Assembly: GCA_027577595.1 (NCBI GenBank)
Contig: JANBRJ010000059.1
Coordinates: 1 to 64,000, forward strand
DNA length: 64,000 bases
Direction of reading: 5' to 3'
Origin: Coemansia sp. RSA 487
Lineage: Eukaryota > Kickxellomycota > Kickxellomycetes > Kickxellales > Kickxellaceae
The translations under genes were made by a program, and so were the position numbers. Of the stretch, positions 50,925-59,628 are shown piece after piece (position 1 is the first letter of the stretch; every line of letters begins with the position of its first letter). Under the pieces are notes generated by a model. It searched no databases and had not been told where the DNA came from. It was given only the letters and a program-made list of their open reading frames with translations.

Positions 50925-52034
50925 TTAGACCTTGATATGGATGTACTTGAAAGTGCTCCTAGGCACAGTACGAGTGCTGTACTTATGGGCATTGACATAG
51001 TTGTACTCTTCAATAGTAACAGTGGTGCTGGAGACCTTTGTGACCCATGCAACGTGTCCCTTGCTACCGGCGTCCGTTTGCGCAATGCATCCAGGCACTG
51101 GCTTTTTGTTAATGGGTACCTTGGTTTCACGCGCAGCACCGTCCCAGGTGTTGGCATTGCCCCAGTTGGGTCCCTTGTAATGGTTGGCGAACTTGACTCC
51201 CAACCTGCTGTTGATACGCCAGGCCACAAAGCTCGTGCACTCGCACTTGTAGTACAGCCACGGGTCCACTTCGCCACACTCGTCGGGGTATGGGTAATCG
51301 TCCTTGACTGGCCCGGGGATTTTGCTGCCACTGCCACCATCATTGTTATCGTCGCCATTGCTCGACGAGCTTTCTTCGGCGGCGGGGCTGCTGGTGCTAT
51401 CGGCTTCAGCATCGGTGGTGTTGTCAGTGTCAGTCGGAGTGTTAGCATCAGTATCAGTAGGGGTGTTGTTGCCAGTGTCAGTTGGGGTGTTAACATAAGT
51501 ATCAGTCGGAGTGTTAACATCAGTGTCGGTGGGTGCAACTTGGCTGTCATCAGCGGTAGTGGTATAACGGACTCTGCACTTGCTATTGCTGGGGCTGGCT
51601 GTATCGCTGCTGCCATCGCTGCTGCTTGGCCCATCGCCACTGTTATCGCTAGAGCCGCTGTTATCGCCAGAGCCGCTGTCAGCATTGCTGCTGCTACCAC
51701 CGTCATTGCTCGGTTCGGCATCGTCGGTGCTGGCTGGCTCGGCGGTCGTGTCGTCGCACTTCTTCGCCACATAGCCATTGGAGCCGGTGTGGATGTAGTA
51801 GTCGGAAACGTAGCACCCATCGACAGTCTTGTCCCAGATCGTGTTGCCTTGAACCGTTTCACCCGACGTCTGGCAAACCAGCGAGACATCATCCGTCGGC
51901 TTGTACGAATGAACTACTTGGCTGTTCGTGTTTGGTCCGGTGCGGCAGTTGAGGGAATCGGCATGCTGGATGTTGTATCCCTCGGTAAAGGATACAAGCC
52001 CAACGCAAAGGGCAAGAGAAATGGTGAGCTTCAT
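50925..52034 (-). CDS. Secreted SH3b-CHAP protein (bacterial-type peptidoglycan hydrolase architecture)
   Basis: A 369-residue protein. A signal peptide (about 1-19) is followed by an SH3b-like domain (about 20-92; SLNCRTGPNTNSQVVHSY and a paired-cysteine arrangement). A long Ser/Thr/Asp linker (about 95-235) holds tandem NTPTDTD repeats. A CHAP domain (about 245-369) has the nucleophile cysteine in CECTSFVAWRINSRLG (about 263), histidine in KGHVAWVTKV (about 326), and the third polar residue in EEYNY. CHAP domains cleave peptidoglycan peptide or glycan-peptide bonds, and SH3b domains bind bacterial walls. Fungi have no peptidoglycan, so the target is probably bacteria outside the cell. Six or more cysteines are present, fitting secretion. 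A TATAAAA at 52197-52191 lies about 160 bases upstream. No introns. Confidence 0.85.
   Translation of the reverse strand: MKLTISLALCVGLVSFTEGYNIQHADSLNCRTGPNTNSQVVHSYKPTDDVSLVCQTSGETVQGNTIWDKTVDGCYVSDYYIHTGSNGYVAKKCDDTTAEPASTDDAEPSNDGGSSSNADSGSGDNSGSSDNSGDGPSSSDGSSDTASPSNSKCRVRYTTTADDSQVAPTDTDVNTPTDTYVNTPTDTGNNTPTDTDANTPTDTDNTTDAEADSTSSPAAEESSSSNGDDNNDGGSGSKIPGPVKDDYPYPDECGEVDPWLYYKCECTSFVAWRINSRLGVKFANHYKGPNWGNANTWDGAARETKVPINKKPVPGCIAQTDAGSKGHVAWVTKVSSTTVTIEEYNYVNAHKYSTRTVPRSTFKYIHIKV
51416..51540 (-). repeat. NTPTDTD coding repeat
   Basis: About five 21-24-base units on the minus strand encode NTPTDT[DGY]x repeats in the linker of the SH3b-CHAP gene. Serine/threonine repeats of this type are normally O-glycosylated, which extends the two domains from each other. 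Confidence 0.75.
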
Positions 52035-53388
52035 TTTTGTTGCTGCAACTCACAAAAAAGGAGAGGGGGGAAGATATCGCGGAGTATAAGGAAATTAGGG
52101 TAAAGGGAGGAATATACGAAGAGCTTCTTAATTATCTGGAAATGCTTTTAAGCTTTTCCGTTTTCAGTGAAATGAGGGATCATGCTCGTTTTTTATACAA
52201 GTTCTTTTTTTAACCATCCTCCACTTTTCCCTGAAATCTTTTATTTGTTTACACATCTTTTTTACGTGCTTTTCGCTGTCAAACCTGTTTGTTTTTAGCC
52301 AATAGACCAATAGAAGACGGTCTTCCATGCATACATTACATGTGCAGCAATGATTTTCACAAATGAAACACTCAGGAAAATCAACAAAAGGTTGTCTTCA
52401 AAAGACATCCTTCCTCTAAATGCCGATCCAAGCCGATAATACCTCGCTTAGTTCAAGCTAACACATGATTCAGATCACAGAAATACCTGATAATTTTCCA
52501 GTTTTTATTAAACTGGCTGGATCAACCTGTTCAAACCTGTTCACATGTTTGTGGAAAAAGCCTGGCACATCCCTGCCTGCTCGCCCGATGCAAGATCATC
52601 ATCGAGAGAAGATAATCCTTCCTCTCTGCCAAGCCCCACCGTACATCAAGCACTGCCACACAGTAAAGCGCGTAACCATACTCGAGTTGTAACGAATGCT
52701 TTACTCTTTAACAAGGGAGGAGGTTTTTTTTTATAATTTAAACAACCAAGAGACAGACCAAACACTCTTTGTAGTAAGCAGATCGGCCCAGAGCATAATC
52801 AGTGTGGCCCAAATAATACACATCCTTGTCCTCGTAGCTCCTTTGTTTCATGCCCAGTGCTCAGTTGGGATGTATCGCATACGCCACTTCTTTAATCAGA
52901 ACAAAGCCTATCAATTGGAAACAGTCGCTGTGGACAATGAAAAGAAACTGGCGGACCACAAATCAAAATATCATTCAAAGAAAAAAAATTAAAGTCCGTT
53001 ATACATTTCTATTAATCTTATAATGAGAGTTTCTTTGCTCTTTATGCCTTTTTTGTTTAATTCATTTGGCAAATTAGAGCTACAAAGGTTCACCATCATG
53101 TGTAGGTTTTCTTCTGAAATATACATAAAAGCAGTAGTATATGGAAAGAAATAGAGAGGAGGGAGCGAGGCTCATTCACAAAGGAAGGGAGGAGTATTGG
53201 TTTGCTTATTCTCTTGGATTTTGTTTTATAAAAAGGCTACTGTCATTCAAGAGATTTAAATATCGGGAGCTGGTCTTTCCACTTTCCCGTCTTGGTTTCT
53301 TTACATCTTCACCTTCCTGCTCCAACTTCGTTTTTACCACATATCTGCTTGTAATTTATTACTTTTTTGTTTTTGTTAAATAGCAACA
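52035..53388. other. 1.35 kb intergenic stretch with doubtful frames
   Basis: It holds the SH3b-CHAP promoter (TATAAAA at 52191-52197, minus strand). A 98-residue frame at 52696-52992 contains a hydrophobic segment (IISVAQIIHILVLVAPLFHA) and a lysine-rich tail. A frame at 52545-52736 has polar, disordered composition (SPDARSSSREDNPSSLPSP) and could be an upstream exon of the same gene. I see no homology and no certain splice sites. Confidence 0.3.
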
Positions 53389-53748
53389 ATGATGAGCGCA
53401 AAACCTGTTATCGTCCAAGCGTTTGTGCTTTTCCTTTTCACAGCATTTTGTGATGCTCTTCCAGCTATGCACGATAATGCGGGCCAGCTAAGCAGCGAGC
53501 CACAGCAATTTCCAGGCTGTGAAAACGCTTTTGCGTTGGTAGCACGGATGCACGACTTTAGCCAGCTCCAAATGTACTACAACGCCTACAATGCACTAGT
53601 ATGGCTGACGGCTGGCTGCATCATCGGTGCCCTCCTTACATACTCGCTTTTCCAGGAGCGGATAGAGCGCGAGCTCACCAGCAACGCCCCGACAGAGAAG
53701 ACCAGCAGTGGGCTACTCCCTATTTCCGAAAAAACATCTGCACACTAA
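53389..53748 (+). CDS. Small type I membrane protein (unknown function)
   Basis: A 119-residue protein. A signal peptide (about 1-23, ending CDA) is followed by a 44-residue outside part with two cysteines (one in FPGCENAF), a transmembrane segment (about 69-88, containing GCIIGALLTYSLF) and a short cytosolic tail with acid and Ser/Thr residues. I do not recognise it. It resembles in layout the 104-residue protein at 58554. Convergent with the PPxY protein at 53855; 106 bases between stops. Confidence 0.65.
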   Translation: MMSAKPVIVQAFVLFLFTAFCDALPAMHDNAGQLSSEPQQFPGCENAFALVARMHDFSQLQMYYNAYNALVWLTAGCIIGALLTYSLFQERIERELTSNAPTEKTSSGLLPISEKTSAH

Positions 53749-53854
53749 AGACTGTTTGATGCTCTTCATTTTATATTATTAAGCGAAGCATAACATTGTT
53801 TTTATAAATACAGCTCAGCAATGACACTAGGGGTTGTTGTTGTTGTTATTCTGG

Positions 53855-54217
53855 TCACCGAGGAGGAGAGGGAAGGGAATGCGTGGCATTATTGATGTAA
53901 GGAGGCGGGTCATTTACGCTTCCCGGTAGATCCACCCGAGGCCGATACGGTGGAAGGTCCTCTGGCTTGTCCAGCTCTTCATCGTGCATCGACCTTACTG
54001 GCATAGCCACGTATATTCGGGGCGGAAACATTGGTTGATTTCCTAAACTATTTGTAGCATTAAGCCGTTCTACGATATTGCTTTCAAGCTGTGCACTGGC
54101 CAGCTGCTGGCGTTGTTGTCTTCTTTTTCTTCTGTGCCATTGTCGGAACCACGCAAGTATTATTAACACCACGACGGCTACTATTCCATACGCTACATAC
54201 GAAGCAGACGAATCCAT
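53855..54217 (-). CDS. Mini membrane protein with two PPxY motifs
   Basis: A 120-residue protein. A short outside N-terminus is followed by a transmembrane segment (about 8-26), a very basic run (HRRKRRQQRQQ), and a proline-rich cytosolic part with LPPYRP (about 89) and PPPYIN (about 105). These PPxY motifs can bind WW domains of Nedd4/Rsp5 ligases. The layout equals that of the 279-residue product at 12633, but the sequences are otherwise unrelated. A role as a ubiquitin-ligase adaptor is inference. Confidence 0.65.
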   Translation of the reverse strand: MDSSASYVAYGIVAVVVLIILAWFRQWHRRKRRQQRQQLASAQLESNIVERLNATNSLGNQPMFPPRIYVAMPVRSMHDEELDKPEDLPPYRPRVDLPGSVNDPPPYINNATHSLPSPPR

Positions 54218-54996
54218 TTATAGTGAATTTAAGCAAATAAAGCGAATTAAAAGTTTCTTTCTACAATAAATGCAAAAGAGTACAGAAAAAGGGAGTTAAA
54301 ATGCTTGGCGAAATGGAAAAAAGAAACTTTCCCTTGCATTGTCAGTTGCCAAATCTTCCTTTTTGAAGTATGAAAGAAAATGAGGCACACTCATTCTTTT
54401 TCTTTTTCTTTTTTTGACAATAGAGTCCGCTGATCCTCCAAAAGCTCCCCAATCATTTTGATTATAGCCCATGCATGGAATTCAATTCTGTGTCAGCGCT
54501 GCAGCTTCAGCGTTTCTGGATATATAGCTTGCAAACCGCAAATCAAAACATAGTTTGCATTTGGTCTCGCAATGAAACAAACCAAAAGAGATACTGGACG
54601 ATATGTTGTCTACTTCTATGGCACCAAAGTCTAAAACAAAAGAACATATCGAGAAAAAGCCATGCAATCTTCTATGCTTTTAGAGGTTGGAATGCTTTTA
54701 GGATACATGTGGAAACAAACAGCAATAAGGGCACATTGATTTCCCCATCGCCGGGAAGCCAAACGGGATTTAATTTGCAACACACATACATGTATAAAAA
54801 CAGCATTGCTATATAAACTAACTAGATTTGCATCTGTTTCGCACATGCTTGGAGATTATAGCTATGCGGACTGTGGCCTTGTCACAGTGTTTTCTTGGTA
54901 AAGCGGAAAATCTTTGGGCCGATTTGCATCATCATCTTGTGTATGCACAGGCATTATTACTACCATCGGCGCATATACTCTAGATGGCCGTGTGGG
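54218..54996. other. Intergenic
   Basis: 779 bases; a 113-residue frame at 54475-54816 has no coding character. Nothing else recognised. Confidence 0.5.
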
Positions 54997-55204
54997 CTAG
55001 TGATTGTTTTCCTCGCTTGAACGGTTCGCTGTATCTGCATTTTCGCTGTTGCTACTCTCCAATTGCGCTTCATCTGATCGACAATATTTCCTTGCCATAC
55101 ACCAGTAGCAGAGACAAAATTAAAAGCATCAGCCATAGCACGGCGAACGCTATAAACCCCAAATACACCAATGGCGTGCTCCCCCATCCTGCGAACGCTT
55201 GCAT
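54997..55204 (-). CDS. Tiny membrane protein, apparently frameshifted
   Basis: From the ATG at 55204 a 44-residue frame encodes MQAFAGWGSTPLVYLGF and a strong transmembrane segment (about 12-37), stopping at TGA 55072-55070. Just past the segment another phase continues with a hydrophilic, acidic tail (DEAQLESSNSENADTANRSS) to TAG at 54997. One base fewer in the AAGGAAATAT stretch near 55088 would join the two. This could be a sequence error, a real frameshift or a short true gene of 44 residues. The layout (TM, basic, acidic tail) fits the other mini membrane proteins nearby. No name can be given. Confidence 0.35.
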
Positions 55205-55743
55205 AAAAATATTAATTATGTAATTTACAAAATAAAAGCTAATTGGGAAAACGTGAAAACAAAAACAGAATACAGTGTTCCAGCAATTTCAAGGCGGAAA
55301 AGCCGTTATATTCATATGAAAATGATAATAGCTAGTACACTATTTTATATGTGGGACGACACACTTGTATGATGATGTAAAAATCTGGTTATGATCCCCT
55401 TGATTTGTCCTTATATGTTATGCCTTATGCTTTCTTGGCACTCGTTGGAAATGCATGCAAAGAGAGGGCCTGGCTTCAGAATTCTGTCCCACCAAGTGCA
55501 GACAAAACTGGCATGACTAACAAGGCCATGCTCGCTTCCATAGGATACCTTATAAACAAGCCTTGAACAGCATGTGTTGTCTATTTATTTATCTATTTCA
55601 ATTGGTCGCGGCTAAGCAGACAGACCACATCATATACTGGGATTATGCATAACAAATCGATTTCCTGAAACGACTCTCTCCCCTTTTTGTGCCACACAAC
55701 TTTCCTTGACCATTTCAAAAACATTTATTCAGCTACAGAACCA
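55205..55743. other. Intergenic
   Basis: 539 bases between the tiny membrane gene and the acyltransferase gene. Nothing recognised. Confidence 0.5.
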
Positions 55744-57216
55744 CTAGTAGATGAGCGTGGCAATGTTCTGCCAATACTCGTTGGCCACGATTTTCTCCAA
55801 CACAGCAGCCTTCATGATAATGTTGACGACAATGTCGATTCCCGGCGGCGGGCTCGGCATGATGGCCACAAAGTTGGCAACAAAAGAAGGCACTGCGCAC
55901 GCCCACTCTGGGCGTCCATAGCCAAAGTCGACGTCATAGATGGCAAATTCCATCTCATTGGTGACAACCACTGCCTTTGGGTTGTTTTGCAAAAACAGCA
56001 TTGGGCGCGTAAAGCAGTACGGATTCTTCGTAAGCATATCAACGAACGAGCCGATCAGCGGTGGGTCTGTGCTTGTGTACGTGCGCGTGACGGCGCGTGC
56101 CGCATGCGCAAGCGTCTCGGGGCCGATCGGAGCCTCCAGCACCGCCACGGGGCATGGCGCATTGAACGGGAGAAGAACGTTGCCTGTGTAGTTCTTGTGC
56201 TCAAGATGCAGACCCTTGCGCAAATCTGATAGCATACATACCGGGCGGTGCGTTGGTTCAGGAATAACCAGGGATTTCAAAAGCCCCGTGACGCCCCCTA
56301 TGGCGCTAGCCACTAGCCCTTTGCGTTGGTTGTTCTGTTCCTCGCATTCCCTGTGCGCATGCGCCGCCATCATCGCAACCAGAGTCGCCAGGATGCATGC
56401 ATCGTCGACTTTTGCGCTCTCCTCCGCATCCATATGTTGTCCAACCTTTGCGCGCAGGTCGTCCAGGCGCGTGCGTGAGACGCGGAATGTGCTTGACGAG
56501 ACGCCGTCGCTGAACTGTGCCTTGCTCAGCACCCAGCCACGGGTCTTTGGCGACAGCCACGCCAACCAGTCGGCCAGCGGATTGAACCCGGTGTATATGG
56601 CGGTAGTTTCCTTATTCAGCGGCTTGCGCTCGTCTGGGATGTTCTGGGAAATGATGGAGCGGTCAAAGCAGAACTGACGCGCGGAACGGCCCCCGGTGCG
56701 GCACATTTCGCCCCACAGGCCAGCAAACGCAAAGTACCCGACGCCGTCCACTACGTAGTGCGGGATATTGACAAACAAAACAAGCCCACTGTTTGCTTGC
56801 ATCCGCACAACATGTACGTTGATCAGCTTGATTATGCCCTCAGAGTTGGCTGTGGTGATGCCGCTCACCGTGGCAAGCCCCTCAGGCCATGCTGACCAGT
56901 GGAAGTTGCTTTTGCGCATTGTCTCGTAATGCACGGAGCTCTGGGACTCCAGGTACTCGGGCATGTTGAGGTTATCGCGATCCACCACCACGTGCGTCTT
57001 GCCTTCCTTGTCTGGCTGCAAGTGCCCGACAAGTATCGGGAAACGTGAAAGCGCCTTGTAGAACCCTACCTTTAGCACATCACTGGGCATAAAATCTTCT
57101 GATCCACTGGTGTTGGGGAAAAAGAACTGGATCGGGATGTTGAGAAACGCTGACTGCGTGTCCACTGGATGCAGCTGGAACGACTGGTTCTCGACGCTAT
57201 TGACAAATTCTTCCAT
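55744..57216 (-). CDS. BAHD-like acyltransferase
   Basis: A 490-residue protein. The catalytic HxxxD motif is HYVVDG (about 153-158) and the structural DFGWG-type motif is DFGYGRPEWA (about 429), the two hallmarks of the BAHD/transferase family. BAHD enzymes move acyl groups from acyl-CoA to alcohols or amines; fungal members act in secondary metabolism (trichothecene 3-O-acetyltransferase type). The donor and acceptor cannot be deduced. A second domain boundary (DDACILATLVAMMAAHAH, about 290) matches the TxxxxxWxxxxRA area. The frame extends to 57291, but the start MEEFVNSVEN at 57216 is preferred. No metabolite gene cluster is visible beside it. Confidence 0.85.
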   Translation of the reverse strand: MEEFVNSVENQSFQLHPVDTQSAFLNIPIQFFFPNTSGSEDFMPSDVLKVGFYKALSRFPILVGHLQPDKEGKTHVVVDRDNLNMPEYLESQSSVHYETMRKSNFHWSAWPEGLATVSGITTANSEGIIKLINVHVVRMQANSGLVLFVNIPHYVVDGVGYFAFAGLWGEMCRTGGRSARQFCFDRSIISQNIPDERKPLNKETTAIYTGFNPLADWLAWLSPKTRGWVLSKAQFSDGVSSSTFRVSRTRLDDLRAKVGQHMDAEESAKVDDACILATLVAMMAAHAHRECEEQNNQRKGLVASAIGGVTGLLKSLVIPEPTHRPVCMLSDLRKGLHLEHKNYTGNVLLPFNAPCPVAVLEAPIGPETLAHAARAVTRTYTSTDPPLIGSFVDMLTKNPYCFTRPMLFLQNNPKAVVVTNEMEFAIYDVDFGYGRPEWACAVPSFVANFVAIMPSPPPGIDIVVNIIMKAAVLEKIVANEYWQNIATLIY

Positions 57217-57657
57217 TTTTTCTTTTACTTTTTGAAACTTTATGATAAACGAAAGGTGTTTTTTAGTGGAAAGTAAAGAGAGTGGTGGCACTTTGAGCGG
57301 CTTTTTGTGCTGTTATATTCTTGGGATCCATTCTGCTGAACTCGTTCTTTTTTTTCACTCCCACCGTTGGACAATGGTTCATACGCCATGGGAAAAATTA
57401 TTATCCTCTTTTTGGAACAAGTACATGTTATCCTTAGCCACATTCGTATTGTTGTGAAGTATAGGTATAGTTCAAAAATTTAGGCATTTTCTCACAGATC
57501 ACTATCGATCAAGCCATAAGCAGACTAAAGCGCTATGAACATACAAATACCAAGATCAAAAAACTAGGCTTTGTCGCCTTCCGTGCTATTTTCGCAACAT
57601 ATGTAATCAGATTACCTTTCGTATAATTCCAACTACTTTAGAAATCGATAAAGAGCC
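57217..57657. other. Divergent intergenic region
   Basis: 441 bases between the BAHD-like gene and NSE1. No feature recognised. Confidence 0.5.
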
Positions 57658-58473
57658 ATGTGCGCTTCTCAAACTACAGGAAATACTAACCGGAGGGCGC
57701 TTATTCAGTGGTGCATGTCGTCGCAGCTATTTACTGAAGCGTCACTTAAAGAAGCACTAGCACGCATATACACCGAGGAAGCAGCTGCCGACCTAGAATT
57801 GCCAGCTGAAATCGAGCAAATAAACACCACACTTGCGTTGCTTTCGCTCCAAATTCGCAGCGCCATGGACCAGCATACTGGTGACCGGTTGTATGCGCTA
57901 GTCAATACGAATGCAGACAAAATATCCACAGGAGCCACACCGTATACCGCCACCGAGCTCAGCATGCTCAAACACCTGATCGAGCTGATATTCACAAGCA
58001 CGGACGGCAACTATGCGGTAGACTTGCATACGGCCACCCGCGCAATATCCTCGCTGGGCGCTGCAACTTTTGCACGACGCGATGCGCAAGACCTTATTGA
58101 CCGTATGTGCACTGATGGGTGGCTGGAAAAGACAGAGGAGTCCGGGTACGTTGTTGTTGGCCAGAGGGCGCTTATCGAGTTGCAAAGCTACTTTAACGAC
58201 GGGTTTGGCGACTACGTGAGGTTTTGTTCGCTGTGCAAGGAAATGGCCACGTGCGGTCTTGTGTGCAACCAGTGCGAAGAGCCCGTGCATCCCTTCTGCG
58301 CCGACCAAATCCTCAAATCTGTTGGCAGCCTGTCGTGCCCCAAATGCCATCAGCCCATGTCCGATGCTGTGAGGTTTGGCGCCAGCGAAAATGGTGTGTC
58401 ACATAATCTTGTGGATACGCCTCAAGCAGTCAGAGACAGAGAAATGACTTCTGAACTAGCTGAAACAATTTAA
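57658..58473 (+). CDS. NSE1: Smc5-Smc6 complex subunit Nse1
   Basis: A 271-residue protein. Tandem winged-helix parts (about 10-180; LIQWCMSSQLFTEASLKEAL, then GWLEKTEESGYVVVGQRALI) are followed by a variant RING (about 190-235): FCSLCKEMATCGLVCNQC, EEPVHPFCAD, LSCPKCHQPM. This is the Nse1 layout. Nse1 with Nse3 and Nse4 forms a ubiquitin-ligase module of the Smc5-Smc6 DNA repair complex in the nucleus. Zinc ligands are all present. Convergent with the small membrane gene at 58554. Confidence 0.93.
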   Translation: MCASQTTGNTNRRALIQWCMSSQLFTEASLKEALARIYTEEAAADLELPAEIEQINTTLALLSLQIRSAMDQHTGDRLYALVNTNADKISTGATPYTATELSMLKHLIELIFTSTDGNYAVDLHTATRAISSLGAATFARRDAQDLIDRMCTDGWLEKTEESGYVVVGQRALIELQSYFNDGFGDYVRFCSLCKEMATCGLVCNQCEEPVHPFCADQILKSVGSLSCPKCHQPMSDAVRFGASENGVSHNLVDTPQAVRDREMTSELAETI

Positions 58474-58553
58474 CAGGCATGCTAGAGGGGATCCTCCTTG
58501 TGTTTATTTGGAAGAAAAGTTGCAAAATAATAAAAAAAATGTTAAATATTGGT

Positions 58554-58868
58554 TTATACTTCCTCTGGCTTGGAAAGCTCGTAATCGTGGACTTTATTCT
58601 CCTTGATGAAGCGGGTATAGCAGACCCAGCTCAGAAGAAGGAAAACCACAATACCTACGATAATGCAAGCCGCCATTGGTGGGATGCGCGCAGAGCCGTC
58701 CATGTACATTTGCTGCTGTCTTCGAAGCAACGTTTCCTTAAACACCTTGTTGAGTGTGTTTGCAGGTATTGCTTCTGCAGGAGCTTGGCTTACTTCGAAA
58801 TCAGAATCGGCGTTGGCGAGCTGCATATACCCAACAGCAAGCGTCAAAAAGGCATTAACAAGTTGCAT
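58554..58868 (-). CDS. Small type I membrane protein (unknown function)
   Basis: A 104-residue protein. Signal peptide about 1-20, a 45-residue outside part rich in Gln/Ala with PAEAIPANTLNKVF, a transmembrane segment (about 66-87, ACIIVGIVVFLLLSWVCY), then a charged tail (KENKVHDYELSKPEEV). The start at 58868 (MQLVNAFLTL) puts the signal peptide first; the frame is open to 58964. Layout as in the 119-residue product at 53389, without obvious sequence similarity. Unrecognised. Confidence 0.65.
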   Translation of the reverse strand: MQLVNAFLTLAVGYMQLANADSDFEVSQAPAEAIPANTLNKVFKETLLRRQQQMYMDGSARIPPMAACIIVGIVVFLLLSWVCYTRFIKENKVHDYELSKPEEV

Positions 58869-59628
58869 TGTTTGTCGATAGAACACTAATATTAACTGGC
58901 TAATTGAAAGAATAAATGAACAGAACAATGAATGGTATTGGCATGCCTGATGTGCAAGTGGCATACTAAATGCAGAAAAGAAGGTTTATTATTTTTTATT
59001 TCGCTTGGCACATGGACTCGCTGGGACTCTTTACGCGTTCTTTTTTAAACATACAAAGTAGTTTCCTTTTAATATCTCTTTCATTCTGGCCTTTCTCTTT
59101 ACTTTGCGCCCAAGTGACATTAGAGAACTTCAAAGTCTCGCATGATTTAAACACGATGCTTGATCTGATTATACGTCATTTGTAACGATTCTCAAAAGCA
59201 GGCAATCAAATACATGCCAGCATGTGCCCGTTTCAATTAACGTCTTGCGCCTGTATTTTTTTGTTTTATCCAAAGTAAGCATTGTTCATACAGACCAGCG
59301 GCCTTACACAGGCACTTGCTCATTGATTCAGACAAGTTCAAAAGATCAAGTGAAAACAGCATGTGTCGAAAGCATGAAAAATACAGTATGGATGTAAAAC
59401 ATGGCCAAACCGGGAGTGGAGAGATGTACCGAAAGTGTGGGTAGAGTCATTTTTATTCTGCCACTTGCTTCCACAATACATGGGCCTTTTCATACAAACC
59501 TTGCCCCCTTTCTTTCTCCGCGACCACACATGGCTAAAAACAACTGCTTTTACGTTCTTTAGCTATTATTCACAAGCTCTTTACTTTTGCTTTTCATCGC
59601 TTTGTTAACGAATATTGCTGTTGCCATT
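58869..59628. promoter_or_regulatory. Intergenic, promoter of multicopper oxidase 2
   Basis: 760 bases; no obvious TATA box close to the oxidase start and no gene recognised. Confidence 0.4.

Noticed and set aside
50937-52103. 388-residue frame on the plus strand opposite the SH3b-CHAP gene
   Set aside because: It is an antisense shadow. The minus frame has a signal peptide and catalytic motifs; the plus frame is a Val/Ile-rich mirror of Ser/Thr/Asp repeats.
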